Source: Streptomyces sp. NBC_01429 (lineage in GTDB: Bacteria > Actinomycetota > Actinomycetes > Streptomycetales > Streptomycetaceae). From it: 64,000 nt of DNA. How positions within the stretch are numbered: the first letter of the stretch is position 1; every line of letters starts with the position of its first letter. Of the stretch, positions 9,122 through 18,003 are shown piece after piece. Under the pieces are notes generated by a model. It saw only the letters and a program-made list of their open reading frames with translations. It was not told where the DNA came from and ran no database searches. The position numbers and the translations under genes were made by a program. The stretch is from the NCBI RefSeq assembly GCF_036231945.1, contig NZ_CP109599.1, forward strand, positions 6,227,501-6,291,500, written 5' to 3'.

Positions 9122-9892
9122 TCAGAGCCGGCGGGTGGCGAGCGTCAGCCGGTCGCGGGCGTCGAACAGCGCGTCCTTGATCATCTGTTCATGCCCCGGG
9201 GTGAGCCTGGCCACCGGCACCGAGCAGCTGATCGCGTCGCGCGCCGGGGTCCGGTAGGGGACCGCGATGCCGAAGCAGCGCAGCCCGAGGGTGTTCTCCT
9301 CGCGGTCCACCGCGTACCCCTGCTCGCGGATGGAGCGCAGCTCCTCGATGAGCTTCTCGCGGTCCGTGATGGTGTGCTCGGTCAGCGGCGGCAGCGTCTC
9401 GGGCAGCAGCGCGCGCACCTGCTCGTCGCTGTGCGTCGCGAGCAGCGCCTTGCCGAGGGAGGTCGAGTGCGCGGGCAGCCGGCGGCCGACGCGGGTGAAG
9501 GGGCGCAGATAGTGCTGGGACTGGCGGGTCGCGAGATAGACCACATTGGTGCCGTCGAGACGCGCCAGGTGGATCGTCTCGCTGGTGTCGTCCGAGAGCC
9601 GGTCCAGGGTGGGCCGGGCCGCGGCGACCACCTCGTCACCGTCGATGTACGAGGTGCCGACCAGCAGCGCCCGTACCCCGATCCCGTACCGGGTGCCCGT
9701 CGCGTCGGTCTCCACCCAGCCCAGCTCGACCAGGGTGCGCAGCAGCATGTAGAGGCTGGACTTGGGATAGCCGACCGCCTCCTGGACGGTCGCCAGGGAG
9801 TGCATCCCGGGACGCCCGGCGAAGTACTCGAGCAGCTCCACCGTCCGTACAGCGGACTTGACCTGCGCGCCACCGCTCTCCGCAGCCGACAT
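9122..9892 (-). CDS. IclR family transcriptional regulator
   Basis: 256-residue regulator. The N-terminal winged helix-turn-helix (RTVELLEYFAGRPGMHSLATV then YPKSSLYMLLRTL) is followed by the IclR effector-binding domain (GTSYIDGDEVVAAARPTLDRL, later DREENTLGLRCFGIAVPY). I chose the ATG at 9892; a GTG at 9898 is also in frame and GAAGGGG upstream would serve either. It is divergent from the aldehyde dehydrogenase gene, so it probably controls that gene and itself in response to a sugar-acid or amino-acid catabolite. Confidence 0.9.
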   Translation of the reverse strand: MSAAESGGAQVKSAVRTVELLEYFAGRPGMHSLATVQEAVGYPKSSLYMLLRTLVELGWVETDATGTRYGIGVRALLVGTSYIDGDEVVAAARPTLDRLSDDTSETIHLARLDGTNVVYLATRQSQHYLRPFTRVGRRLPAHSTSLGKALLATHSDEQVRALLPETLPPLTEHTITDREKLIEELRSIREQGYAVDREENTLGLRCFGIAVPYRTPARDAISCSVPVARLTPGHEQMIKDALFDARDRLTLATRRL

Positions 9893-9989
9893 CGTCACTC
9901 GCCCCTTCTCACCGCTCGACCGCATGCCGCGGGGCCCTGGCCCGGACAGACCTTGACCACATGGAACGCGCGGAAATAGAGTCCCTGAA

Positions 9990-10025
9990 GATTCACTATC
10001 AGGAATCTTGTTCAGAATACCGAAC
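9990..10025. promoter_or_regulatory. Candidate IclR operator region
   Basis: The shared promoter region of the divergent iclR-like and aldehyde dehydrogenase genes holds two adjacent small dyads: GATTC-N8-GAATC (9990-10007) and GTTC-N8-GAAC (10010-10025). The stretch is visibly more AT-rich than its surroundings. The assignment as operator rests on position only. Confidence 0.35.
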
Positions 10026-10110
10026 GAATCCTGTGGGACAGCAGTGGATGGCAGAGGTCCGGAGCACGCGTGGCCGGGCCGAGGTACGCGCAGTCGGGAA
10101 GGAAGCCGCG

Positions 10111-11643
10111 GTGGCAACAGCACCAGTCTGGAGTGTCGACCCCCGAACGGGAAAGCCTCGTGAGCAGGTCGCGCACGAGGCCACGGCCGAGGAAGTGGAC
10201 CTCGCGGTACGGGGTGCCCACGCCGCCGTCGGTTCGCTCGCCGACCGCACCACGCGCGCCGCGCTGCTGCGCAGGGCTGCGGACCTCCTCGACGAGGCCG
10301 GCGAGCACGTCATCGAGGCCGCGGACGCCGAGACCGCGCTCGGGCCGGTCCGGCTCACCGGTGAACTCGCCCGTACGACCGCCCAGTTGCGGGCGTTCGC
10401 CGAGGTCGTGGACGAAGGCGCGTTTCTCGACGTGTACATCGACCACGCCGACGGCGAGCGCACCCCGCCGTGGCCCGACCTGCGCCGCTACAAGGTGCCG
10501 CTCGGTGTCGTCGCCGTCTACTCCGCGAGCAACTTCCCGCTCGCCTTCTCCGTACCCGGCGGCGACACCGCGAGCGCGCTCGCGGCCGGCTGCCCGGTCG
10601 TCGTCAAGGCGCACCCCGACCACCCGGCCACCTCGGAACTGTGCGCCTCCGTGCTGCGCAGGGCCGCCGCCGAGGTCGGGCTCGACGAGAACGTGATCAC
10701 GCTCGTGCACGGCTTCGAAGCGGGCGTCGAGCTGATCGGCCACCCGCTGGTGACCGCGGCAGGCTTCACCGGCTCGGTACGCGGCGGCCGCGCCCTCTTC
10801 GACGCGGCGGCCGCCCGGCCCACGCCCATCCCCTTCTACGGCGAGCTGGGCTCCCTCAACCCCGTCGTGATCACCGAGGCCGCCGCGACCGAGCGCGCCG
10901 AGCAGATCGGCTCCGGCCTCGCGGGCTCGATGTCCATGGGCGTAGGCCAGTTCTGCACCAAGCCCGGCTTCGTGCTCGCCCCGGCCGGTGAGCCCGGCGA
11001 CCGGCTGCTCAAGACCCTGACGGCGGCCGTCAGCGAGACCGAGCCCGGCGTGATGCTCGACCACCGGATGCGCGACGCCTTCGTCGCGGGCGTCGCCGAA
11101 CGGGCCGCGCTCCCCGACGTCGACGCCCCGATCACCCCCGGCGCGGGCGGCGAACACACCGTCAGCGCGGGCTTCCTGACGCTGCCCGCCGCCCTGCTCA
11201 CGGCCGAGGGCCCGCACGACCTGCTGCTGGAGGAGTGCTTCGGCCCCGTCACGGTCGTCGCCCGCTACACCTCCGCCGACGAGATCACCGCGGTGCTCTC
11301 CCGCCTCCCCGGCAACCTCACCGCCACCCTCCAGATCGCCGAGGAGGAGGGCGCGGGCACCCAGCCCGGCGGCGCCGAACTGCTCGCCGCGCTCACCCCG
11401 CTGGCGGGCCGCGTCCTGGTCAACGGCTGGCCGACCGGCGTCGCCGTGGCCCCCGCGCAGCAGCACGGCGGCCCGTACCCGGCGACTACCTCCACCTCGA
11501 CCTCGGTCGGCACCACGGCGATCGAACGCTGGCTGCGCCCGGTCTCGTACCAGTCCACGCCCGCCGCGCTGCTCCCGCCGGAGCTGCGCGACGACAACCC
11601 GCTGGACCTGCCGCGCCGGGTGGACGGCCGCAGGGAGAACTGA
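10111..11643 (+). CDS. Aldehyde dehydrogenase (NADP+), 2,5-dioxovalerate dehydrogenase type
   Basis: 510-residue ALDH resembling alpha-ketoglutaric semialdehyde dehydrogenases, which oxidise 2,5-dioxopentanoate to 2-oxoglutarate at the end of pentose, glucarate or hydroxyproline breakdown. Visible features are the cofactor-loop glycines in FTGSVRGGRAL, the general-base Glu in GELGSLNPVV and the nucleophilic Cys in MGVGQFCTKPG. The GTG at 10111 was chosen because GGAAGGAAG lies at the right distance; an open frame upstream to 9961 lacks family similarity. The divergent IclR gene supports a catabolic role. No upstream pathway enzymes are adjacent, so the substrate route is unknown. Confidence 0.85.
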   Translation: MATAPVWSVDPRTGKPREQVAHEATAEEVDLAVRGAHAAVGSLADRTTRAALLRRAADLLDEAGEHVIEAADAETALGPVRLTGELARTTAQLRAFAEVVDEGAFLDVYIDHADGERTPPWPDLRRYKVPLGVVAVYSASNFPLAFSVPGGDTASALAAGCPVVVKAHPDHPATSELCASVLRRAAAEVGLDENVITLVHGFEAGVELIGHPLVTAAGFTGSVRGGRALFDAAAARPTPIPFYGELGSLNPVVITEAAATERAEQIGSGLAGSMSMGVGQFCTKPGFVLAPAGEPGDRLLKTLTAAVSETEPGVMLDHRMRDAFVAGVAERAALPDVDAPITPGAGGEHTVSAGFLTLPAALLTAEGPHDLLLEECFGPVTVVARYTSADEITAVLSRLPGNLTATLQIAEEEGAGTQPGGAELLAALTPLAGRVLVNGWPTGVAVAPAQQHGGPYPATTSTSTSVGTTAIERWLRPVSYQSTPAALLPPELRDDNPLDLPRRVDGRREN

Positions 11644-11666
11644 CCCGGACCGGCTCGGTACGGGAA

Positions 11667-11706
11667 AGGTGGAGGGGGCGGCCGTTCGCGGCCGCCCCCT
11701 CCACCT
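11667..11706. terminator. Strong hairpin terminator after the aldehyde dehydrogenase
   Basis: A perfect 18-bp stem (11667-11684 with 11689-11706) closes a TTCG tetraloop, 23 bp past the stop codon. Such long GC stems without a T-run are typical of actinomycete terminators. It isolates the iron-uptake operon that follows. Confidence 0.85.
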
Positions 11707-11742
11707 GTTCATGGTGCGCGTGGGCCGCTTCGGGCAGGGCGG

Positions 11743-11779
11743 TTGAAAGTGAAATCGGGCTTAGCTTAGGCTTACCTAA
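11743..11779 (+). promoter_or_regulatory. Promoter with DmdR/IdeR iron box for siderophore uptake genes
   Basis: A -35-like TTGAAA (11743-11748) and -10-like TAGGCT (11767-11772) are 18 bp apart. Overlapping the -10 is the 19-mer TTAGCTTAGGCTTACCTAA (11761-11779), which matches the known consensus TTAGGTTAGGCTAACCTAA at 17 of 19 positions. DmdR1/IdeR-type repressors bind this box with Fe2+, so the downstream operon should be derepressed under iron starvation. Confidence 0.9.
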
Positions 11780-11824
11780 GAATTTGCGATCCGTGCTGCC
11801 CGACGAAAACATGAAGGACCCTCC

Positions 11825-12883
11825 ATGCCAGCTTGGTTCACTCGCGCGCGTCGCCAGACCCTCACCGTATCGGCCACCGCCACGGTGGCCGCTCTCGCGC
11901 TCGTACTCGGAGGCTGCTCGTCGAGCGACACGGAGTCGACCGGTTCGTCCTCGAAGGAGAAGAGCGCCGACGGCGCGTTCCCCGTCTCCATCAAGAGCGC
12001 GCTCGGCACGGCGAAGATCGACGAACAGCCCGAGCGCGTCGTCACCCTGGGCCAGGGGTCCGCCGAGACCGCCATCGCGCTCGGCCACACCCCGGTCGGT
12101 ATCGAGAGCTACGAGTGGGGCAGCGACAAGTCCGGCTACCTGCCGTGGATCAACGAGGCCGTGAAGAAGAACGGTGACAAACCGCCCACCCAGTTCGCGG
12201 GCGGCGAGGACATCGACTTCGAGGCCATCACCGAGCTGGAACCCGATGTGATCCTCGCGCCCTGGTCCGGCATCACGCAGGAGCAGTACGACATCCTGTC
12301 CGACATCGCGCCGACCGTGGCCTACCCCAAGCTGGCGTGGAGCACGGACTGGGACGAGCAGATCGAGATCATAGCCAAGGCGCTCGGTGAGCCGGCCGAG
12401 GCGAAGACGCTCACCACGAAGATCGAGAAGCAGCTCGCCGACGCCGCGGCGACCCGGCCCAAGTACAAGGACGTCTCGTTCTCGTACATCTACACCTCGG
12501 GCCCCGGCACCCTCGGGGTGTTCCTGCCGGAGGAGCAGCGCGTGAAGATGGTCTCCTCGCTCGGCCTCACCCCCGACCCCGTGGTGAAGACGTTCAAGGA
12601 GACCGAGGGAACCGCCTCCGCGCTCATCGGGCTGGAGAACGCCGAGAAGCTCAAGGACAGCGACCTGGTCTTCACCTTCTACAGCGACGCCAAGACGAAG
12701 AAGGAGATCGAGGCGCAGAAGCTGTACGGAGCGATCCCCGCCGTCAAGCGCGGATCCGTGGTCGCCAGCAACGACAACTCCTTCGTCACCGCCTCGTCGA
12801 TCATCAACCCGCTGACCGTCCCGTGGGTCATCGACCGCTACCTGCCGCTGATCGACAAGGCCCTCACCACACTCGACAAGTGA
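11825..12883 (+). CDS. Iron-siderophore ABC transporter substrate-binding lipoprotein
   Basis: 352-residue FecB/FepB-class binding protein. The signal peptide has an arginine-rich start and a lipobox LGGC with Cys31, then a Ser/Thr-rich linker. The mature domain has the class III architecture, with PERVVTLGQGSAETAIALGHTP at the start of lobe 1 and DFEAITELEPDVILAP near its middle. It captures a ferric siderophore outside the cell and is the first gene after the iron box. Specificity (ferrioxamine, coelichelin or a xenosiderophore) cannot be read from sequence. Confidence 0.92.
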   Translation: MPAWFTRARRQTLTVSATATVAALALVLGGCSSSDTESTGSSSKEKSADGAFPVSIKSALGTAKIDEQPERVVTLGQGSAETAIALGHTPVGIESYEWGSDKSGYLPWINEAVKKNGDKPPTQFAGGEDIDFEAITELEPDVILAPWSGITQEQYDILSDIAPTVAYPKLAWSTDWDEQIEIIAKALGEPAEAKTLTTKIEKQLADAAATRPKYKDVSFSYIYTSGPGTLGVFLPEEQRVKMVSSLGLTPDPVVKTFKETEGTASALIGLENAEKLKDSDLVFTFYSDAKTKKEIEAQKLYGAIPAVKRGSVVASNDNSFVTASSIINPLTVPWVIDRYLPLIDKALTTLDK

Positions 12884-12941
12884 CTGGTCACACTGGGCGG
12901 ATGACTCGACAAGCTCGACAAGTAAGGCGTGTCGTAACCGG

Positions 12942-13979
12942 ATGACCACCACCACACACGTTTCGCCGAGCGGTGCCCGCACCTCGCGTGCGGGGACCGC
13001 TCGGCTGGTGTACAGCCTGATCGCCGGGCTCGTCGTGCTCGTGCTCGCGGTGCTCGCGAGCGTCATGTTCGGCAGCAGGACCACCTCGTTCGGCGATGTC
13101 GTGGACGCGCTGTCCGGCACGGCGGACCCGTATGTGACCACCGTCATCGAGAGCCGCTACCCGAGGACCGCGCTCGGGCTGCTCGCCGGGGTCTGCCTCG
13201 CCGTCGCGGGGACGCTCATGCAGGGCGTCACCCGCAACCCGCTCGCCGACCCCGGGCTGCTCGGGATCAACGCGGGCGCGGCGGCCGGCGTCGTCGCCGG
13301 CACCGCCTTCCTCGGCGCCTCCGGCACGACGGACACCATGTGGTGGGCGCTGCCCGGGGCGTTGCTGGCCGGGGTGCTCGTGCACGCCATCGGCTCGGCG
13401 GGCGCGAGCACGAGTCTGGTACGGCTCGTCCTCGCGGGCGCGGTCCTCTCCGCCGTCCTGATGGCGTTCATCCAGGCGGTGACGCTGAGCAGGCCGAAGG
13501 TCTTCGACAGCTACCGGTACTGGGTCGTCGGCGCCCTCGGCGGCCGGGACTTCGACGTGTTCACCGCCGTCCTGCCGTTCGCCGCGGCCGGGCTGCTCCT
13601 CGCGCTGCTGCTCGGGCCCGGACTCAACACCCTCGCGCTCGGCGACGAATCCGCCACCTCCCTCGGCGCCAACCCGGCCCTGCTGCGCGGCGGCGGCCTG
13701 ATCGCGGCCACGCTGCTCAGCGCGGCGGCCACGGCGGCCGTCGGCCCCATCGCCTTCGTCGGTCTGGCGGTACCGCACATCGTGCGGGCCCTGGTCGGCG
13801 TCGACTTCCGGGTCCAGATCGTGTTCTCCGCCGTCCTGGGACCGGCGCTGCTGCTGCTCGCGGACGTGGTGGGCCGGGTCGTGCTGCGCCCGCAGGAGCT
13901 GATGGTCGGTGTGGTGACGGCGTTCATCGGGGCACCCGCGCTGCTCTTCGCCGTACGCAGGATGAGGGGGAACGCATGA
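12942..13979 (+). CDS. Ferric-siderophore ABC permease 1 (FecCD family)
   Basis: 345-residue permease with about nine hydrophobic segments and the FecCD family signatures GTLMQGVTRNPLADPGLLGINAGA and GPIAFVGLAVPHIVR. It starts 58 bp after the lipoprotein gene and its stop overlaps the next permease start (ATGA). It forms half of the transmembrane channel. Confidence 0.92.
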   Translation: MTTTTHVSPSGARTSRAGTARLVYSLIAGLVVLVLAVLASVMFGSRTTSFGDVVDALSGTADPYVTTVIESRYPRTALGLLAGVCLAVAGTLMQGVTRNPLADPGLLGINAGAAAGVVAGTAFLGASGTTDTMWWALPGALLAGVLVHAIGSAGASTSLVRLVLAGAVLSAVLMAFIQAVTLSRPKVFDSYRYWVVGALGGRDFDVFTAVLPFAAAGLLLALLLGPGLNTLALGDESATSLGANPALLRGGGLIAATLLSAAATAAVGPIAFVGLAVPHIVRALVGVDFRVQIVFSAVLGPALLLLADVVGRVVLRPQELMVGVVTAFIGAPALLFAVRRMRGNA

Positions 13980-15121
13980 CGACGCGCACACCGGCCGGTA
14001 CGGAGGCGGAGCGACCGGACGGCACCGAACCGACCGCGGGGACCGAGGGGGCCAAGGGTCTCCCGGGCGCCGGGGGCACCCGTAGCGCGGCCCCGCGCGG
14101 CTTCCTCACCCTCGGGGGCGCCGTCGCGCTGCCCGTCCGGCGGATCTCCGTCGTCGTCGCGCTCGTCACCGTGGTCCTGCTCCTGGCGGCCGCGACCGCC
14201 ACGCTCACCCTCGGCCGGCTCGGCGTCTCCCTCGCCGACCTCCCCGACGCCCTCACGGGCGGCGCGCGCGGCAAGGACGCCTTCGTGCTGGAACGCCTGC
14301 GCGGCCCCCGCCTCGTCGTCGGCATCGGCACCGGCGCGGCCTTCGGGCTCTCGGGCGCGCTGTTCCAGTCGGTCACCCGCAACCCGCTGGGCAGCCCCGA
14401 CGTGATCGGCCTCGGCGCGGGCGCCGGGGCGGGCGCCGCCATCGTCGCGCTGCTGCTGCCCGGCACCGTACCGGTGTGGACGGGCGCGCTCGCCGGAGCC
14501 GCGCTCGCCATGGCGCTGGTGTACGTGTCGACGGGCAGCGGTTTCCGCAACCCCGGGCGGCTGGTGGTCGCCGGGATCGGCGTCGCCGCCATCGCCACTG
14601 CGGTCATCCAGTACGTCGTCTACGCGGTGGAACGCGACAAGGCCGCCATCCTCACCGCCTACGTCAACGGCAGCCTCGCGGCCCGCTCCTGGGACCACGC
14701 CACCACCATCTGGCTCGTCCTGCTGGTCGTCGCCCCGCTCACCGCCCTCATCGCGCGCCGGCTCTCCATCGGCGAGATGGGCGACGAGATCGCGGGCGGC
14801 CTCGGAGCCGAGCCGCGCACCACGAAGACCCTCGCCGTCCTGCTCTCCATCGTGCTCTCGGCGGGCGCCGTCAGCGTCGCGGGCCCCATCTCCTTCGTCG
14901 CCCTGACCGCGCCCCAGATCGCCAAACGCCTCACCCGGGGCTCGGGCCCGCATCTGATGCTCTCCGCCCTGATCGGCGCGCTGCTGCTGGTCCTCGCCGA
15001 TCTCTGCGCACAGCAGCTGCCCCTGTTCGAGAACCTGCCCGTCGGCATCTACACGATGGCCATCGGCGGCGTCTATCTCGGCTATCTGCTGCTGCGCGAG
15101 TGGCGCAAGGGAGTCCTGTGA
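13976..15121 (+). CDS. Ferric-siderophore ABC permease 2 (FecCD family)
   Basis: 381-residue partner permease. A hydrophilic N-terminal extension of about 50 residues precedes the first span, and the family motifs LFQSVTRNPLGSPDVIGLGAGA and GPISFVALTAPQIAKRL are clear. The start is the ATG overlapping the upstream stop. No ATPase gene follows: the next plus-strand gene encodes a small secreted protein. The importer therefore probably borrows an ATPase encoded elsewhere. Confidence 0.92.
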   Translation: MTTRTPAGTEAERPDGTEPTAGTEGAKGLPGAGGTRSAAPRGFLTLGGAVALPVRRISVVVALVTVVLLLAAATATLTLGRLGVSLADLPDALTGGARGKDAFVLERLRGPRLVVGIGTGAAFGLSGALFQSVTRNPLGSPDVIGLGAGAGAGAAIVALLLPGTVPVWTGALAGAALAMALVYVSTGSGFRNPGRLVVAGIGVAAIATAVIQYVVYAVERDKAAILTAYVNGSLAARSWDHATTIWLVLLVVAPLTALIARRLSIGEMGDEIAGGLGAEPRTTKTLAVLLSIVLSAGAVSVAGPISFVALTAPQIAKRLTRGSGPHLMLSALIGALLLVLADLCAQQLPLFENLPVGIYTMAIGGVYLGYLLLREWRKGVL

Positions 15122-15263
15122 CAGCGACGGCCGTCCGTCATATCGGCATATGAAGCACGGCCGGCCGATGACTCCTTTCAGGTGACACGAGGCCGGTGCG
15201 GCTCTTCCCGGGGCACCGGGTCGGGGAGCGTGAGTCCGTCACCGACCCGAGGAGTCACCTGCC

Positions 15264-15614
15264 ATGCGCACCCGTACCGCACTTGTCGCCGCACTCGGCG
15301 CTCTCGCCCTGCTCGTCTCCGCCTCCGGATCCGCGGCGGCGGCCGAGGGCGAGTTCGCCTACACGTACACGGGCCTCGACGGCGATCCGCACACCGGAGT
15401 GCTGGAGAACCCCGACAGCTGGATCTGCGTCACGATCCCCGGCGCGGCCGGCGAATACCTCCCGCCCGCGCACTCACCGCGCAACCGCACCGATTCCCGG
15501 GCGACGGTCTTCACCGGGCCCGACTGCGACGGCGAGCGCTACACCCTGGCGCCCGGCGGCTCGGCGAGCAGCCGGCTGAAGCTGCGCTCCGTCCGGTTCA
15601 CCCCGGTGTTCTGA
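15264..15614 (+). CDS. Small secreted protein of unknown function
   Basis: 116 residues with a clear Sec signal peptide (MRTRTALVAALGALALLVS, cleavage near the AAAA at residue 30). The predicted mature form of about 85 residues has two cysteines (in WICVTIP and GPDCDGE) that could pair. GAGGAG precedes the ATG. I do not recognise the family. It stands alone between the iron permeases and another small gene. Confidence 0.7.
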   Translation: MRTRTALVAALGALALLVSASGSAAAAEGEFAYTYTGLDGDPHTGVLENPDSWICVTIPGAAGEYLPPAHSPRNRTDSRATVFTGPDCDGERYTLAPGGSASSRLKLRSVRFTPVF

Positions 15615-15729
15615 CGGCCGCAGGACCGCCCGACGCTGTTTCAAGCGCCGGTCCACGCGGAAATCATGCGTCGCCGGTCCGCCGGACGGCCCGGCCGTCG
15701 CACCGTACGAGCCGATCAGGAGACGCACC

Positions 15730-15954
15730 ATGGACTACGAAATGCGCGCGGAGTACGCGGACGGGCGCTCACCCCGCGACGCCGATTCCCGGTTCGAGGT
15801 GTGGCACATGGTCCGGGCCGGCGAAGCGATCGGGCTCTGCGGCCGGGACCTCGCCCCGGACGCCGTCACACAGTCGGCCGACGCGTGGGGCACGGAGGCG
15901 GGCCGGCCGCTCTGCCACGCGTGCGGCGCCCTCTACATCCACCAGGTGCGCTGA
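15730..15954 (+). CDS. Small conserved-looking protein with C-terminal CxxC
   Basis: 74 residues, cytoplasmic, with three cysteines including LCHACG near the C-terminus and LCGRDL mid-protein, which could bind a metal. AGGAG lies 7 bp before the ATG. The coding pattern is typical of its neighbours. Function is not recognised. Confidence 0.65.
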   Translation: MDYEMRAEYADGRSPRDADSRFEVWHMVRAGEAIGLCGRDLAPDAVTQSADAWGTEAGRPLCHACGALYIHQVR

Positions 15955-16110
15955 CCGTCCCCGTCCCCGTCCGCGTCCCCATCCCCGCCCGGCCCGGAGT
16001 GCGGCCTCCCGGGAATGAAGGCGCGGGCCGTCGGCGTTCCCGTACCCGCGGAGGGTGCCTCCGTACCGGAGCGAGGCAGCGATGCCGTGACCATGGGGAG
16101 AAGCAGACAC

Positions 16111-16878
16111 ATGCGCGTCGAGATCTGGGGCGACATCGCCTGTCCCTGGTGCTACATAGGCAAGGCCCGGTTCGAGAAGGGGCTCGCCGGGTTCGCCCAC
16201 CGGGACGACATCGAGGTGGTGCACCGGTCGTTCGAGCTGGATCCGGAGCGGACGCGGGGTGAGACCGGGCTGGTGGCCGACATGCTGGCCACCAGGTACG
16301 GGCGGAGCCCCGAGCAGGTGCGCGCCATGGAGGAGACGGTGGCCGGGCACGCGCGCGCCGAGGGGCTCGGGTTCAGGACCGAGGGGCGCGACCACGGCGG
16401 CTCCTTCGACATCCACCGGCTGCTGCACCTGGCCAAGGCGCGCGGTCGGCAGAACGAACTGCTGGACATCGTCTACCGGGCGAACTTCGCCGAGGAGCGC
16501 TCCGTCTACGACGACGAGACGCTTGTCGCGCTCGCGGTCGAGGCCGGTCTCGCGGAGACCGAGGCGCGCGAGGTGCTGGCGGACCCTACCGCGTACGCGC
16601 GGGCCGTACGGGACGACGAGCGGGAGGCCGCCGAGCTGGGGGCGAGCGGCGTGCCGTTCTTCGTGCTCGACCGGCGGTTCGGGGTCTCGGGCGCGCAGCC
16701 GGTCGAGGTGTTCGCCCAGGCGCTGGAGCAGGCGTGGCAGACCCGTACGGTCACGGCCCTCACCCCGATCGGCGTCACCGCGGGCGAAACGGGCACGGAC
16801 GGCGCCGCGGTGTGCGACGCCGACGGCGCGTGCGAGGTGCCGCGCACGGGATCCTCGCAGGCCGGGAGCCATGTGTAA
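16111..16878 (+). CDS. DsbA-family oxidoreductase, FrnE-like
   Basis: 255-residue thioredoxin-fold protein without a signal peptide, so cytoplasmic. The active site CPWC is at residues 11-14 in the FrnE position; a cis-Pro loop GASGVPFFVL is in the C-terminal part, as in DsbA/2-hydroxychromene isomerase relatives. ATG 16111 follows GGGGAG at about 10 nt; an in-frame ATG at 16093 is possible. The C-terminal tail has two further cysteines (VCDADGACEV). The role is probably disulfide exchange or redox stress; FrnE was first noted in polyketide gene clusters, but no such cluster is here. Confidence 0.85.
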   Translation: MRVEIWGDIACPWCYIGKARFEKGLAGFAHRDDIEVVHRSFELDPERTRGETGLVADMLATRYGRSPEQVRAMEETVAGHARAEGLGFRTEGRDHGGSFDIHRLLHLAKARGRQNELLDIVYRANFAEERSVYDDETLVALAVEAGLAETEAREVLADPTAYARAVRDDEREAAELGASGVPFFVLDRRFGVSGAQPVEVFAQALEQAWQTRTVTALTPIGVTAGETGTDGAAVCDADGACEVPRTGSSQAGSHV

Positions 16879-16947
16879 GCATCGCTTGGGTCAGCTCTCA
16901 ACAGATGCGTGATTGACCGGGCGCACCGCGCGTTCCAGGGTGGAGCC

Positions 16948-18003
16948 ATGGAATCCCTGGCAGGCGCCGAGTTCGCGCCCGACACCACGTATCTGAACAC
17001 CTCCAGCTGCGGTCTGCTGCCGCGCCGGTCCGTCGCCGCCGTCCAGGCCCTCGCCGAGGCGAACGCGACCGGGCGGCGCGGCGACGGCGCGGGGAGCTTC
17101 GAGACACTGGCCGCCGCGCGCGCCTCGTTCGGGCGGCTGGCGGGGGTGGACGCGGAGCGGGTCGCCCTGGGCAGCGCCGTCGCCGTCCATGTCGGGCTGA
17201 TCGCGGCCTCGCTGGAGCCGGGGGCCGAAGTGCTGCTGCCCGAGGGGGAGTTCAGCTCGGTCGTCTCCCCGTTCGCGGTGCGGGGCGATCTCCGGCCCCG
17301 GTACGTGCCGCTGGAGCGCCTGGCCGACGAGGTACGGCCGGGGACCGCCCTGGTCGCGTTCTCCTCCGTCCAGTCGGCGGACGGCCGGCTCGCCGACCTG
17401 CCGGCGGTACGGGAGGCCGCCGCCGCGCACGGGGCCCGTACGCTGCTGGACGCCAGCCAGTCGGCGGGCTGGCTGCCGCTGGACGCGGGGGCGTACGACT
17501 ACACGGTCACCGGCGCGTTCAAGTACCTGCTCTGCCCGCGCGGCACGTCCTTCCTCACCGTGACCGAGGAGGCCCAGAAGTCGCTGACCCCGATCCACGC
17601 CGGATGGCTCAACGGCGAGGACCTGTGGGGCAGCAACTACGGCCCGGTCTCCCCGCTGAGCCGGACCGCGAGCCGCTACGACGAGGCCACGTCGTTCCTC
17701 TCGTACCACGGCGCCGAACCGTCCCTGGCGCTCCTGGAGGAGATCGGTGTGGAGCCGGTCCACACCCATGTCACCGCCCTCGCCGCCCGCTTCCGGGACG
17801 GACTCGTCTCCCTGGGGCACGAGCCCGTCCCGGTCTCCGGGCCCTCCGCGATCGTCTCCGTCCCGGGGCTGGAGCACCGTCAGCCGGATCTCCGGCGGGC
17901 CGAGGTGTACGTCTCGCTGCGCGCGGGCAACGTGCGTGCCTCGTTCCACCTCTACAACACCGTCGCCGACGTGGACCGGGCGCTGGACGTGCTGGCGGGG
18001 TGA
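16948..18003 (+). CDS. Class V aminotransferase (cysteine-desulfurase-like PLP enzyme)
   Basis: 351-residue fold-type I PLP enzyme. The N-terminus TTYLNTSSCGLLPRRSVAA, the cofactor Asp in TLLDASQSAGWLP and the Schiff-base Lys in TGAFKYLLCPRG match the NifS/EgtE-like branch. GGTGGAG lies before ATG 16948. It could be an EgtE-type C-S lyase of ergothioneine synthesis or another class V transaminase; no egt genes adjoin it, so substrate remains open. Its 3' end overlaps the antisense DipZ-like remnant by 52 bp. Confidence 0.8.
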   Translation: MESLAGAEFAPDTTYLNTSSCGLLPRRSVAAVQALAEANATGRRGDGAGSFETLAAARASFGRLAGVDAERVALGSAVAVHVGLIAASLEPGAEVLLPEGEFSSVVSPFAVRGDLRPRYVPLERLADEVRPGTALVAFSSVQSADGRLADLPAVREAAAAHGARTLLDASQSAGWLPLDAGAYDYTVTGAFKYLLCPRGTSFLTVTEEAQKSLTPIHAGWLNGEDLWGSNYGPVSPLSRTASRYDEATSFLSYHGAEPSLALLEEIGVEPVHTHVTALAARFRDGLVSLGHEPVPVSGPSAIVSVPGLEHRQPDLRRAEVYVSLRAGNVRASFHLYNTVADVDRALDVLAG

